Shown here piece by piece: positions 23,957 to 33,367 of a stretch of 64,000 nucleotides of DNA. Under the pieces are notes generated by a model. It did not search any database. It was not told the origin of the DNA and worked only from the letters and a program-made list of their open reading frames with translations. Position 1 is the first letter of the stretch, and every line of letters starts with the position of its first letter. This DNA is from Pseudomonadota bacterium (GTDB taxonomy: Bacteria > Pseudomonadota > Gammaproteobacteria > JAKAQQ01), in assembly GCA_027365475.1 (NCBI GenBank), contig DAHXNI010000079.1, positions 1 through 64,000 of the forward strand. The letters run 5' to 3'. A program made the translations under genes and the position numbers.

Positions 23957-25246
23957 ATGTTTTTGATATCACGTACTGTAGCGCAGGCGGTCGTCTGGAT
24001 TGCGATGCTGCTCCTCGCGGCATCCGCTTTTGCAGGACCGACACCATCATCCATCCCATGGGCCCCATTGACACTCGCGCAAGCAGCTTCCCGGCTCATG
24101 CGCGTTAACCCAGGCATACTCGGCGCGCAACAAAAGCAGGAAGTGCTCTGGCATCAGGCTGTTGCAGCCGCTCAGCTGCCCGACCCCGAGATTGGGTTGA
24201 TGGCAGAGAATTTTCCCGCCAATAACCCCATGATGCCATCTCAAGGGCCCAACGCCATGCTGAGTCTCGGCATCAGCCAGCGCCTGCCGCCTTTCGGCCA
24301 GCGTCAGTACCGGAGCGAAGAACTACAGGAGAAAAATCGGGCCGCATTCTATGGCATCGCAACCACCCGGGCAGAATCCCTGTTGGCGTTACGGCTTGCT
24401 TGGTTTGATGCTATCTCCACCAAGCAGGCCCTCTGGGTGTTGCGCACGCAACGCGATCTTGAAACGGAAAGTGTGCAGGCGGCACTAGCGCGTTTTCGTG
24501 CCGGTTTCGCTCCGGAATCCGATGTGCTGCAGGCCCAATTGGGCGAACAGGCGCTTGCAAACCGCGTTGCCCAGGTTCGGGCCCTCCACGCCGCCGCCCG
24601 TGCCCGCATTGCTGAGCTACTGAACGCGATGAGTCTCCCTGAGCTGGCTGCGGACTGGCCGGCGATTCCTAAACCACCAGCTTTGGAGACCATCGAATCT
24701 GACTTGTCCGGCAACCCCGTACTACGTCAATCCCAAGCGATCCGCCATGCAGCCGAACGGGGCGTGGAAGTCGCCAAGAGTGAATACTACCCCGACATCA
24801 CGGTGCTGGGTTCTTATGGGAACAGTTACTATCCCGGCATGCCCAATACGCTCACGATAGGCATCCGCTTTTCGCTGCCAATATTTACATCAAGGCGTCA
24901 AGATCAAGTTCTGGATGCCGCGCGCGCCAAGGCGCGCGCATCCGGATATGAATACCAAGAGCAGTCGCTGTCCATGCTGAGACGCGTGCGCACGCTGTTT
25001 GCCCAATATGCATCGACTGAGACGCAACTGCAGCGCACGCAGAGGGTGCTCCTGCCCACTGCCAAAGCCGCCTTTGCAGCAGCGCTGGCTGCTTACACCA
25101 CGGGCGAGACTGATATGACCAACCTGCTCAGGGCTCAGCGATCGGTTCTGGAATACAGTCTGGCTGGTATTCAACTGCATCGCGAGTTTGTCAGCGCCCA
25201 GGCGGAACTCGACTATCTGGCAACACAGGTGGAGCAGCATCCATGA
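23957..25246 (+). CDS. Outer membrane factor of the Cu(I)/Ag(I) efflux system (CusC/TolC family)
   Basis: The 429-residue protein has a signal peptide (VWIAMLLLAASAFA) and two OEP repeats rich in long coiled-coil helices, the architecture of trimeric TolC-like channels. There is no lipobox Cys at the signal cleavage site, unlike E. coli CusC. The ATG at 23957 has GAGGAA 7 bases upstream; a TTG five codons earlier is less likely. It overlaps the adaptor gene by ATGA and forms a three-gene operon with it and the RND pump. Confidence 0.85.
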   Translation: MFLISRTVAQAVVWIAMLLLAASAFAGPTPSSIPWAPLTLAQAASRLMRVNPGILGAQQKQEVLWHQAVAAAQLPDPEIGLMAENFPANNPMMPSQGPNAMLSLGISQRLPPFGQRQYRSEELQEKNRAAFYGIATTRAESLLALRLAWFDAISTKQALWVLRTQRDLETESVQAALARFRAGFAPESDVLQAQLGEQALANRVAQVRALHAAARARIAELLNAMSLPELAADWPAIPKPPALETIESDLSGNPVLRQSQAIRHAAERGVEVAKSEYYPDITVLGSYGNSYYPGMPNTLTIGIRFSLPIFTSRRQDQVLDAARAKARASGYEYQEQSLSMLRRVRTLFAQYASTETQLQRTQRVLLPTAKAAFAAALAAYTTGETDMTNLLRAQRSVLEYSLAGIQLHREFVSAQAELDYLATQVEQHP

Positions 25247-26529
25247 ACCGGAAAACGATCGTCTCTGTTCTCGTGGCCGCTGTCCTGTTCGGCACGGGTC
25301 TTGCCATCGGTCTCATGTGGGAAGCGGGAAACGGCTCAGCAACACACCCGAAAAACTCGACCCATCGGATTTTGTACTGGGCCAATCCCATGGATCCCGA
25401 GCAACACTTCAATCACCCCGGCAAGGACAGCATGGGCATGAACTACGTGCCGGTTTATGTGACTGCGTCGGCCACTATCCACTCGGAGAAGGAGTTGGCG
25501 GTGGACCCGCGCATGGTGCAGACCCTGGGGGTGCGTCTCGTGACGGTGCGGCCGCGCCAGTTAGGTCACGAAATCCACACCGTGGGTACGGTTGCGGTGG
25601 ATCAAAATCGTCTGTATGACGTCAACCTGCGCGTGTCCGGCTGGGTGACGGATCTCAGCGTCAGTGCGGTAGGGGATGCCGTACGGCGCGGCCAGATGTT
25701 GGCCAGGGTGTACTCGCCCGAGTTGTATGCGGCTCAGAACGAATATCTGATCGCACGTGACCAGTCACGCCTGCTCGGCAACGGCAGCATCGAACGGGCG
25801 GCGGCCGAGAAGCTCGAGCTGCTCGGTATGACGCACGCACAGATCGCGGCCTTGGCTCTGCGACGCAGGGCACAAAAGAGGATGCCCATCGTAGCGCCCA
25901 CCACCGGCACCGTACTCGCACTTGGTACACACACCGGCGGATACGTCACGCCGTATTTCACGTTGTTCAAGCTGGCCAATCTTGACCGCGTTTGGGTGAA
26001 AGTCGCGCTTTACGGTTATCAGCTGCCCTGGGTGGCGCTGGGTAACCCGGTGCGTCTGCGGCTGGCCAACGATCCCGCCAAAGTCTGGAATGGGCGTGTA
26101 AGTTTCCTGTATCCGACGCTCAACAAGATGAACCGCACGCTGGAGGCCCGTCTCACGTTCGACAATTCGGCAGGGATGCTGCGTCCGGGAATGTATGTGA
26201 AGGCCACGCTGCTCGGTACGCCACGCACCGCGCTCGCCATCCCCGCGGATGCAGTGCTGCGCACCGCAGAAGGCAACTATGTGATGGTGGCTGAGGGGCA
26301 AGGCCACTTCCTCCCGACTCAGGTGGCACTCGGCCCCGAGTCCGGTGGCTGGGTGGAGGTTCGGACAGGACTCAAGAAGGGCAATCAGGTGGCGGAAAGC
26401 GCCCAGTTCCTTTTGTACGCGGAATCCCAAGTACAGCAGATCAACGCGCGCATGCTGGGCCCGGCATCGCCCGTGCCAGAGCAGAAGCCAAAAATGCTGG
26501 ACATGCCACACAAGGGAGCGCTGCCATGA
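25243..26529 (+). CDS. cusB: Periplasmic adaptor of the Cu(I)/Ag(I) efflux system (CusB-like)
   Basis: The 428-residue membrane-fusion protein has an N-terminal anchor (VSVLVAAVLFGTGLAIGL), a heavy-metal-binding domain (YWANPMDPEQHF followed by GKDSMGMNYVPVY), then barrel-sandwich hybrid, alpha-hairpin and beta-barrel parts. It joins the inner-membrane pump to the outer-membrane channel and, in the family, delivers Cu(I)/Ag(I) through Met ligands. In the metal-binding domain Cys of the common YxCPMHP motif is Asn here, leaving Met as the likely ligand. ATGA overlaps link it to both neighbours. Confidence 0.87.
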   Translation: MNRKTIVSVLVAAVLFGTGLAIGLMWEAGNGSATHPKNSTHRILYWANPMDPEQHFNHPGKDSMGMNYVPVYVTASATIHSEKELAVDPRMVQTLGVRLVTVRPRQLGHEIHTVGTVAVDQNRLYDVNLRVSGWVTDLSVSAVGDAVRRGQMLARVYSPELYAAQNEYLIARDQSRLLGNGSIERAAAEKLELLGMTHAQIAALALRRRAQKRMPIVAPTTGTVLALGTHTGGYVTPYFTLFKLANLDRVWVKVALYGYQLPWVALGNPVRLRLANDPAKVWNGRVSFLYPTLNKMNRTLEARLTFDNSAGMLRPGMYVKATLLGTPRTALAIPADAVLRTAEGNYVMVAEGQGHFLPTQVALGPESGGWVEVRTGLKKGNQVAESAQFLLYAESQVQQINARMLGPASPVPEQKPKMLDMPHKGALP

Positions 26530-29500
26530 TCCGGCGCCTTATCGAGACTTGTCTGGATAACCGTTACCTTGTCCTGCTAGCTGCTCTCGCATTGTTGCTG
26601 GTTGGCATTCTGGCAATCATGCGCATACCGCTTGAATCCATTCCCGATATATCTCCGACCCAGGTGATTGTGAAGACCTCCTTTCGTGGACAGGCACCAG
26701 AGGTGGTGCAGAACCAGGTGACCTACCCCATTGAAGCTTTGCTGATGTCGGTACCGGGGCGTCAGGCGGTACGCGGCTATTCGATGTTCGGCGATTCTTA
26801 CGTGTACGTGATCTTCAAAGGCGGCACGAGCATCCAACAAGCCCGCGATCGGGTACTACAGTATCTGAGCCAGGTGCAGGCGAAACTGCCGCCCGGGGTC
26901 ACGCCAGCGCTCGGCCCGGAAAGTTCCGGTGTGGACTGGATTTACGAGTACGCCCTCACGGATCCGAGCGGCACGCTCAACCTCGCGGATCTGACCACGC
27001 TGCAGAACTGGTTCCTCAAATACCAGCTACAAGCCATCCCCGGGATCGCGGAAGTGGCAACGGTGGGCGGCATGGTCAAGGAATACCAGGTGGTGGTGGA
27101 TCCCAACAAGCTTGTCGCCTACGGCATTTCCCTGCCGCAAGTGGAGGAAGCCATCCGCGCAGCGAATGGCGAAACCAGTGGCTCGGTGGTGGACATGGGC
27201 GGCGCCACCTACATGGTGCGCACCTCGGGTTATGTACACAATCTCGGTGACCTTGAGAGCGCTCCGCTCGTTGTGCGCGACGGCATCCCCGTGACGCTGC
27301 GCGACATCGCCCGAGTCCAATACGGCCCACAACTACCCAACGGCGTCGCCGATCTGAACGGTCGGGGGCAAGTGGTGGGCGGGATCGTCATGATGGATCA
27401 AGGCGAGAATGCCTATAACCTCATCCGGCAGATCGAGAATAAGCTTCGTGCGGTGCAGCCATCCCTGCCGAAAGGAGTCAGGATTGTCACCACCTACAGT
27501 CAAGCTCCGCTGATTGCGAGAAGCATTCATACCTTGAGCGATAAGCTCATTGAAGAATTCCTCATCATCGCGCTGGTATCCCTACTGTTCCTTTTCCGTG
27601 TCCGCTCCGCGCTGGTGGCCCTCGTTATGCTGCCGCTCGGCGTGTTGATGGCGTTTATCGTAATGTGGGCACAGGACATCCCGGCCAATATCATGTCGCT
27701 CGGAGGGATCGCCATCGCCATTGGCGCCATGGTGGATGCCGCGATCGTCATGATCGAGAACATGCACAAACATCTGGAGAAATCGCCGGATGCCGATCCC
27801 TGGATCCTGACGCGACAAGCTTCGACAGAAGTTGCGCCCGCGCTGTTCTTTTCGCTGCTGATCATCGCTGTATCGTTTCTGCCGGTGTTCGCGCTCGGGG
27901 GCGAAGAGGGAAAACTGTTCAGCCCACTCGCCTTCACCAAAACTTACTCCATGGCGGCGGCGGCGCTATTGTCGGTGACCCTGGTGCCGGTCTTGATGGC
28001 GTATTTCATCCGCGGACGGATCGCTCCGGAGCGCCAGAACCCGCTGAACCGATTCTTGGCACGTCTGTATCGCCCGGTGATAGCACTCGTCCTGCGTTAC
28101 CCATGGTATGTACTGGGAGGCGGGGTTTTGCTGCTTGGCAGTCTCGTCGTTCCCTGGACGCACCTGCAGTCGGAGTTCATGCCGCCCCTCAACGAGGGCA
28201 CGCTGCTGTATATGCCGATCAGTCAGGATCCGTCCATTTCTATCGGAGAAACCGCCTATTTGCTCCAATTAACGGATCGCATCCTCAAGAAGTTTCCCGA
28301 GGTGGAAACGGTATTTGGACAAGCGGGACGTGCGCAAACCGCAACTGACACGGCACCCCTCTCGATGTTTGATACCACCGTGACACTGAAAAATCCGAGC
28401 CAATGGCCGCGGGCTCTCACGATGCACGAGCTTGAAGACCAGTTCAATCGTGCGCTCAATCTGCCTGGCTTGTCCAATATCTGGACTCAGCCGATCCAGA
28501 ACCGGGTAGAAATGCTGACTACAGGATTACAAACACCACTCGGTATCAAGGTGGCGGGGCCGAATCTGGGGACGTTAAACCGGCTCGGGGCCGAAATTCA
28601 AGCTGCAATTCAGAAGTTGCCAGGTGTCAGGACCGTATACTCCACAAAAGCCACGGGCGGACATTACATCGTGATCCATACTGACCGCGTGGCTGCCGCA
28701 CGCTATGGTTTGTCCATCGCGGATATCAACCGGTTCGTCGAAACCGCCATCGGCGGAGAACCGGTAGCTACCGCCGTCAATGGCCTGGAGCGGTTCCCTA
28801 TCGTTCTACGGTATCCCCGGGAACTGCGTCAGTCGCTTTCGACCCTGAAAGCGAGTCGTGTGGCTGCGCCCTCGGGTGCGCAGATTCCCTTGGCTGAGTT
28901 GGCGGACATCCGTATTGAAAACGGCCCGCCGATGCTCACCAGCGATAATGCGCAGTTAAACAACTGGGTCTATATAGACCTCAAACCCGGCACCGGCATG
29001 GGGAGATTTGTGCGCTCAGCAAAGCGGATACTCACCCACGCGCTGCACCTGCCTCCGGGTTATACCCTGTCTTGGGTCGGGCAGTATCAGGTGATGCAGC
29101 AGGCGGATCGGCGATTGAGATTACTGATTCCAGCGGTGATCGTTCTGGTCGCATTGCTGCTCTACTTCAACTTCAGGAATCTCACTGAAGTGGCCATCAT
29201 CCTGTTGACGCTGCCGCTGTCGCTCGTCGGAGGTGCCTGGTTGGTGTATTTGCTGGCGTACAAACTCTCGGTCGCCGTGGCCGTAGGGTTTATTGCGCTC
29301 GTCGGCATCGCCTCTGAATTCGGCGTCGTGATGCTGCTATTTTTGGACCAATCGCTTAAATCTTGGCGATCCGAGGGGCGACTCAACACCCTCCAGGATC
29401 TCCATCAGGTCGTTATCGAGGGTACGCTCTTGCGTCTGCGTCCTATGGTAATGACTTTCGCGACGGTGGTGGCGGGCCTCCTTCCCATCATGCTCAGTCA

Positions 29501-29657
29501 GGGGACAGGCGCGGATGTCATGAAGCGCATTGCAGCACCCATGCTGGGTGGCATGGTGAGTGCCGCGGCACTGAGCCTCGTGGTGATTCCTGCGGTGTAT
29601 TACCTGTGGCAGCGTTCCAAACTGGGCGACCCGTCCACCAGAGTGCTCCGTCTGTAA
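26526..29657 (+). CDS. cusA: Heavy-metal RND efflux pump, Cu(I)/Ag(I) type (CusA-like)
   Basis: The 1043-residue RND transporter exports metal by proton antiport as a trimer in the inner membrane. TM4 reads IAIAIGAMVDAAIVMIENMH, the signature of the monovalent-cation (HME4) subclass. The three methionines that bind copper in E. coli CusA (M573, M623, M672) align with LLYMP, APLSM and NRVEM, so Cu(I)/Ag(I) specificity is well supported. It starts in an ATGA overlap with cusB. It is complete, and an IS256-type remnant lies 100 bases downstream. No two-component regulator such as CusRS is nearby. Confidence 0.93.
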   Translation: MIRRLIETCLDNRYLVLLAALALLLVGILAIMRIPLESIPDISPTQVIVKTSFRGQAPEVVQNQVTYPIEALLMSVPGRQAVRGYSMFGDSYVYVIFKGGTSIQQARDRVLQYLSQVQAKLPPGVTPALGPESSGVDWIYEYALTDPSGTLNLADLTTLQNWFLKYQLQAIPGIAEVATVGGMVKEYQVVVDPNKLVAYGISLPQVEEAIRAANGETSGSVVDMGGATYMVRTSGYVHNLGDLESAPLVVRDGIPVTLRDIARVQYGPQLPNGVADLNGRGQVVGGIVMMDQGENAYNLIRQIENKLRAVQPSLPKGVRIVTTYSQAPLIARSIHTLSDKLIEEFLIIALVSLLFLFRVRSALVALVMLPLGVLMAFIVMWAQDIPANIMSLGGIAIAIGAMVDAAIVMIENMHKHLEKSPDADPWILTRQASTEVAPALFFSLLIIAVSFLPVFALGGEEGKLFSPLAFTKTYSMAAAALLSVTLVPVLMAYFIRGRIAPERQNPLNRFLARLYRPVIALVLRYPWYVLGGGVLLLGSLVVPWTHLQSEFMPPLNEGTLLYMPISQDPSISIGETAYLLQLTDRILKKFPEVETVFGQAGRAQTATDTAPLSMFDTTVTLKNPSQWPRALTMHELEDQFNRALNLPGLSNIWTQPIQNRVEMLTTGLQTPLGIKVAGPNLGTLNRLGAEIQAAIQKLPGVRTVYSTKATGGHYIVIHTDRVAAARYGLSIADINRFVETAIGGEPVATAVNGLERFPIVLRYPRELRQSLSTLKASRVAAPSGAQIPLAELADIRIENGPPMLTSDNAQLNNWVYIDLKPGTGMGRFVRSAKRILTHALHLPPGYTLSWVGQYQVMQQADRRLRLLIPAVIVLVALLLYFNFRNLTEVAIILLTLPLSLVGGAWLVYLLAYKLSVAVAVGFIALVGIASEFGVVMLLFLDQSLKSWRSEGRLNTLQDLHQVVIEGTLLRLRPMVMTFATVVAGLLPIMLSQGTGADVMKRIAAPMLGGMVSAAALSLVVIPAVYYLWQRSKLGDPSTRVLRL

Positions 29658-29758
29658 CCGCATCGCGGTTCAGGGGGTGGTGAAGCGACGCCATTTTGGT
29701 AGCGGTAGTGGGCTGGGCAAGGTGCGATCTTCCGATCGGTATGAGCAGAGAAAACCCG

Positions 29759-30583
29759 GTTAAGTCCCTAAACTGCTGAAAATAGCTGACGAGCCCAGGC
29801 GGTGGCAGACTACGAGATTAAAGTCAGGGCTATCGCAATGGCGTACGTACCCGCGCGCGCTACACACGCGTGGGACCTGTGACCCTGCAGGTGCCCCAGA
29901 CGCGGGACGGCCGCTTCTTCCAAGATATTCAAGTGCTATCAACGGGAGTGAGCAGGCCTTTGTGCTGGCGTTGATGGAGAGGGGTCGTGCAGGGGCCTCA
30001 AAGGGGTCTTGTGGGTGATCTCGGACAGCCCTGCGGGTCTTGTGGAGGCTGCCCGCAAGCAGTTCCAAGGGGTCTTCTGGCAGCGCTGCCAGGTCCATCT
30101 CATGCGCAATCTCCTGTCGCATACGCCGAGCCGTTATCGGGCTGAGGTGGCCACACACGCCAAACGGATCTTTCAGGCCCATGATACCGCCGAGGCCCGC
30201 ATGCCTCTCGCCACCTTCGTGGCGCGCTTTGAAAAAAGCGCACCCGGGACCGTTACCTGTCTCGAAGACGGCTTCGAGGACGCCCTGAGCGTGATCGTGC
30301 TGCCCGAGAAATACCGCAAGGGCCTGCGGACCACCAACACGCAGGAACGGCTGAACGAGGAGATTCGCAGCTTCTCGGACACCGGGTCAGCCCTGCGCCT
30401 GGTGGGTGCCCTGTTGGCTGAACACCATGAGGCATGGGCCTGGCAGCACGATCTGGATAGGGATGAGCTCCATGAGTGGCTCGCGGCCCGACACCGCGCG
30501 GCACCTTCGGATAACGGGGTGTCCTTGAGTTAAGATGGGGACGTCACTACCGGATCGAATTTACAGCAGAGATTGGACTTGAC
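29759..30583 (+). mobile_element. IS256-family insertion sequence remnant
   Basis: Imperfect terminal inverted repeats are visible: the left end begins GTTAAGTCCC at 29759 and the right end finishes GATTGGACTTGAC at 30583; CTGCTG(A/T)AAAT is shared in inverted form. The element is about 0.8 kb against roughly 1.3 kb for intact members, so a large internal deletion has occurred. No clear 8-bp target duplication was found. Confidence 0.75.
29840..30533 (+). pseudogene. Truncated, frameshifted IS256-family (mutator) transposase
   Basis: The N-terminal part survives as YTRVGPVTLQVPQTRDGRFF. The frame is then disrupted and the central region is missing. From about 30009 a 174-residue C-terminal part is open: VISDSPAGLVEAARKQF, the conserved FWQRCQVHLMRNLL, and TTNTQERLNEEIRSFS with the catalytic Glu. 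The first catalytic Asp region is lost, so the enzyme is dead. Confidence 0.8.
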
Positions 30584-30737
30584 CCGTTTCACCTGCAAAA
30601 TTGCTCGATTCCAACCCTAGATTGCAAATAGCCATAATTACCCTATGGATCCGATCACCAACTCCTTTGCCGCCAGTGGGTCTCTACCCGCTCGTGCCGA
30701 TGGCTGACCGTAAAATCCTATAACTCTGGAGCGACCC

Positions 30738-32564
30738 ATGAAATTTGACCCGAGTTCGATCCCGCGCACGCGTTTCCTGCATGCCTCATCGGTTGCTTGC
30801 GCGGTGGCCTTGGCCTTGGGTACTTTGCCCCTGGCCTGGGCTTCAACGCCTCCTCCCGGCACCCCAATCGGTTCTCCGATTGCGGTCATACCCCTTGAGC
30901 AGACTCCATCTGTGTTCACGGGCGGAGTCGCAACGGATGCCGTGGGAGATTTCGTTGTGACTTGGACCACTCGCGATCAGGCTACAAACTTCTCCAACAC
31001 CTATGCTCAGCGTTATGCCGCAGATGGGAAGCCCGAAGGTTCAGCCTTTCTCGTAAGCAGCGGGGTAAAGACGGCGGATCCGGTATCACCTACGGTTGCG
31101 ATGGATGCCGAAGGAGATTTCGTTGTGGACTGGGCGAGTTATAATCTGGATACGCTCTACTTCAACGGTATCTATGCCCAGCGTTATGCTGCGGACGGAA
31201 AGCCGGAGGGTTCAGCCTTTCTCGTAAGCAGCGAGTTTCCGATGGGGTCTATGGCATCTCCCGTGGTCGCGATGGATGCCATGGGAGATTTCGTCGTGGC
31301 CTGGCAGATTTACGATCAGACTTCGAGCACTTCCAAGTGGGACATCTATGCCCAGCGTTATGCTGCGGACGGGAATCCAGAGGGTTCAGCTTTTCTCGTG
31401 AACAGCGGGTTTACGGTGGGGGAGCAGGCAGGTCCCGTGGTTGCGATGGATGCCACAGGGGACTTCGTGGTGGCCTGGCAGAGTTACGATCAGGCCGGGG
31501 CCACGAGCGACTATGACATCTATGCCCAGCGTTATGCTGCGGACGGGAATCCAGAGGGTTCAGCTTTTCTCGTGAACAGCCAGTTTGCAATAGGGCAGCA
31601 GCGCTATCCTGCGGTCGCTATGGATGCTGCGGGAGATTTCGTCGTGGCCTGGCAGAGTTACGATCAGACTTCGAGCACTTCCAAGTGGGACATCTATGCC
31701 CAGCGTTATGCCGCAGATGGGAAGCCCGAAGGTTCAGCCTTTCTCGTAAGCAGCGGGGTAAAGACGGCGGATCCGGTATCACCTACGGTTGCGATGGATG
31801 CCGTGGGGGATTTCATGATCGCCTGGCTCAACTCTGCTGAGAACCCCAGCACGCTCGGTGCGCAGTTCTACCGTGCGGATGGACTGCCAGTGGGATCGAA
31901 CGAGACGCTGTCGAGCACGAATACTAATATCTATGGTCAGGTCGTGAGCATGGATGCCGCAGGCGATGCTGTTATGGGATATTCAATGTTCAACACGCAT
32001 ACCACACACTTCAACTACGGGATCTCGGCACAGCGTTTCACGCCGGAACAGGCTTCGCCCACGATTCTCGAGGCAGTTGGGGTGAGTTCCGAGAGCACGG
32101 TCGAACCGGGTTCTCCGTTTAGTGTGAGTTTCGAGGTGGTGAACCGCACGGTCCCCTCCTTCGAAACCACAGACGCGTATCTCAATAGTTTCATCGGTGC
32201 AGTATCCGATCCTACGATCGCCGTGACTCTGCCGGCACAGGCGATGATCTTGCCAGCCGGGGGGGCGAACTGGAGCTGTACGGGCAACCGGACTGCGAGT
32301 TTGACCTGCACCTATGCGGGATACGTGGGAGCAGGGCAGTATTCGCCCCCGCTCTTGGTGGGACTTGTGGCGCCGGAGACGCCCGGAACGCTCGTCTATG
32401 GGGCTTCGGTCACGGGGAGCAGTGAGCCGGCCTTCACGGGTTCTGTGACGGTGGCGAATGCTCCCTCCGGAAGCGGGGGCGGGGGTGGTTTTGGCTGGAT
32501 CGAGCTTGTGGGGCTCGCGCTAGTGGGATTCCTGAGACGCTTCGAGGAGAAGAGCGCGGCCTGA
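30738..32564 (+). CDS. Secreted repeat protein with C-terminal GlyGly-CTERM sorting signal
   Basis: The 608-residue protein has a signal peptide (SVACAVALALGTLPLAWA) and about seven tandem repeats of 52-58 residues with the pattern VAMDAxGDFVVAWQSYDQ ... IYAQRYAADGxPEGSAFLV. An immunoglobulin-like DUF11-type region (about 430-570) follows. The end SGSGGGGGFGWIELVGLALV, then a hydrophobic helix and an Arg-rich tail, is a GlyGly-CTERM signal, known to be processed by rhombosortase. It is thus probably released to or displayed on the surface. GGAG lies 7 bases before the ATG. No rhombosortase gene is in the window. The repeats resemble bacterial beta-propeller repeats; the ligand is unknown. Confidence 0.8.
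   Translation: MKFDPSSIPRTRFLHASSVACAVALALGTLPLAWASTPPPGTPIGSPIAVIPLEQTPSVFTGGVATDAVGDFVVTWTTRDQATNFSNTYAQRYAADGKPEGSAFLVSSGVKTADPVSPTVAMDAEGDFVVDWASYNLDTLYFNGIYAQRYAADGKPEGSAFLVSSEFPMGSMASPVVAMDAMGDFVVAWQIYDQTSSTSKWDIYAQRYAADGNPEGSAFLVNSGFTVGEQAGPVVAMDATGDFVVAWQSYDQAGATSDYDIYAQRYAADGNPEGSAFLVNSQFAIGQQRYPAVAMDAAGDFVVAWQSYDQTSSTSKWDIYAQRYAADGKPEGSAFLVSSGVKTADPVSPTVAMDAVGDFMIAWLNSAENPSTLGAQFYRADGLPVGSNETLSSTNTNIYGQVVSMDAAGDAVMGYSMFNTHTTHFNYGISAQRFTPEQASPTILEAVGVSSESTVEPGSPFSVSFEVVNRTVPSFETTDAYLNSFIGAVSDPTIAVTLPAQAMILPAGGANWSCTGNRTASLTCTYAGYVGAGQYSPPLLVGLVAPETPGTLVYGASVTGSSEPAFTGSVTVANAPSGSGGGGGFGWIELVGLALVGFLRRFEEKSAA
30930..31990 (+). repeat. Tandem ~174-bp coding repeats with homogenised copies
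   Basis: Units of about 58 codons encode the GDFVVAWQSYDQ-type motif. A 103-bp run at 31008-31110 is identical to 31701-31803 (offset 693 bp, about four units), and shorter near-identical blocks occur around 31311-31365 and 31660-31715. Such identity among otherwise diverged units points to recent recombination or gene conversion. Confidence 0.85.
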
Positions 32565-33183
32565 AGCGGCGGCGGCATGACGACCTGCACCGGCAAGAGC
32601 GGACGCTACCGCTATTACACCTGCAACAACCGGGTGAACGAAGCCCCCACGTCCCGCAAGAGTTGGAATATCCCGATGCTGGTTCTCGAAAGTATTGTGG
32701 TCGATAACCTTGAAGATCGCATCTTCGCGCCGGAACGGCTGGAGCCGATGGTGAAGGCCATCCTTGATCGCGCTCGCAACAAAGTGATCGAGAACGCGGA
32801 AAAGGTGGAAGAGCTGCGCAAGATGCCGGCGGGACAGAAGCCAAGATTGAGCGGCTTCATGCGACACTCGCCGACGGCACCGTCGGCGATACCGATATGT
32901 TCAGCCGCTCGATGGTGCAGGTCGAAGCCGAGCGGGATGAAACCTTGTGCATGATCGCGGCGTTGGAGAAGCATCGCGACCTGCCGCGCCACCTGCTCAC
33001 GAAGCACAACATTGAGTACTGCGCCGTCACAGTCCATGCCCGGCTGCGCAAGAGCTACATGCACCAGCTCGTCAACCGCATTGAGGTCGGCGACCGGCAG
33101 ATCGGGGCCGGAATCAACGCTTGCGGAGGGCGTGTCAGACTCCGACAGCGACCTGCTGCCGGAGTCCCGGTTTTGTACAGGGG
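32565..33183 (+). pseudogene. Decayed C-terminal part of a serine recombinase
   Basis: The zinc-ribbon region GGMTTCTGKSGRYRYYTCNN begins directly after the stop of the GlyGly-CTERM gene. It continues through IVVDNLEDRIFAPERLEPMV, then shifts frame to LADGTVGDTDMFSRSMVQVE and VHARLRKSYMHQLVNRIEV, then shifts again near 33110. The order matches the C-terminal half of PinR-like site-specific recombinases; the catalytic N-terminal domain is absent. It ends at the 3' end of the tRNA gene. The terminal PAGLEPATN-like peptide in one frame is only the tRNA read in antisense. Confidence 0.75.
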
Positions 33184-33260
33184 TGGTGGGCCCAGCAGGA
33201 CTCGAACCTGCGACCAATCGATTATGAGTCGACTGCTCTAACCAGCTGAGCTATAGGCCC
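33184..33260 (-). tRNA. tRNA-Ile2 (anticodon CAU)
   Basis: The 77-nt cloverleaf has a 7-bp acceptor stem (GGGCCTA with TGGGCCC), D-arm AGCTCAGCTGGTTAGAGC, anticodon loop CTCATAA, T-arm GCAGGTTCGAGTCCTGC, and encoded CCA. The CAU anticodon with GTCGA/TCGAT anticodon stem and TGGTC variable loop resembles ileX-type tRNA, whose C34 is changed to lysidine by TilS. It lacks initiator features; elongator tRNA-Met is the alternative. It borders the recombinase remnant, so it is a plausible past integration site. Confidence 0.9.
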
Positions 33261-33367
33261 TCGTTTTCTCCCGAACCACCGGAAGGTCGATACGGTTCCA
33301 TTGTAACTCTGCGCTTTCCATATCCCGCAACCGTGCAGCCTGAACGGGCATGGAGGGCTGGCCCGGG

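Noticed and set aside
30930-31990. CRISPR array
   Set aside because: The repeats are coding, about 174 bp, tandem without unique short spacers, and there are no cas genes.
33012-33227. Peptide ending VGPAGLEPATN as a gene
   Set aside because: This common artefact is the antisense reading of the tRNA 3' end joined to the recombinase remnant.
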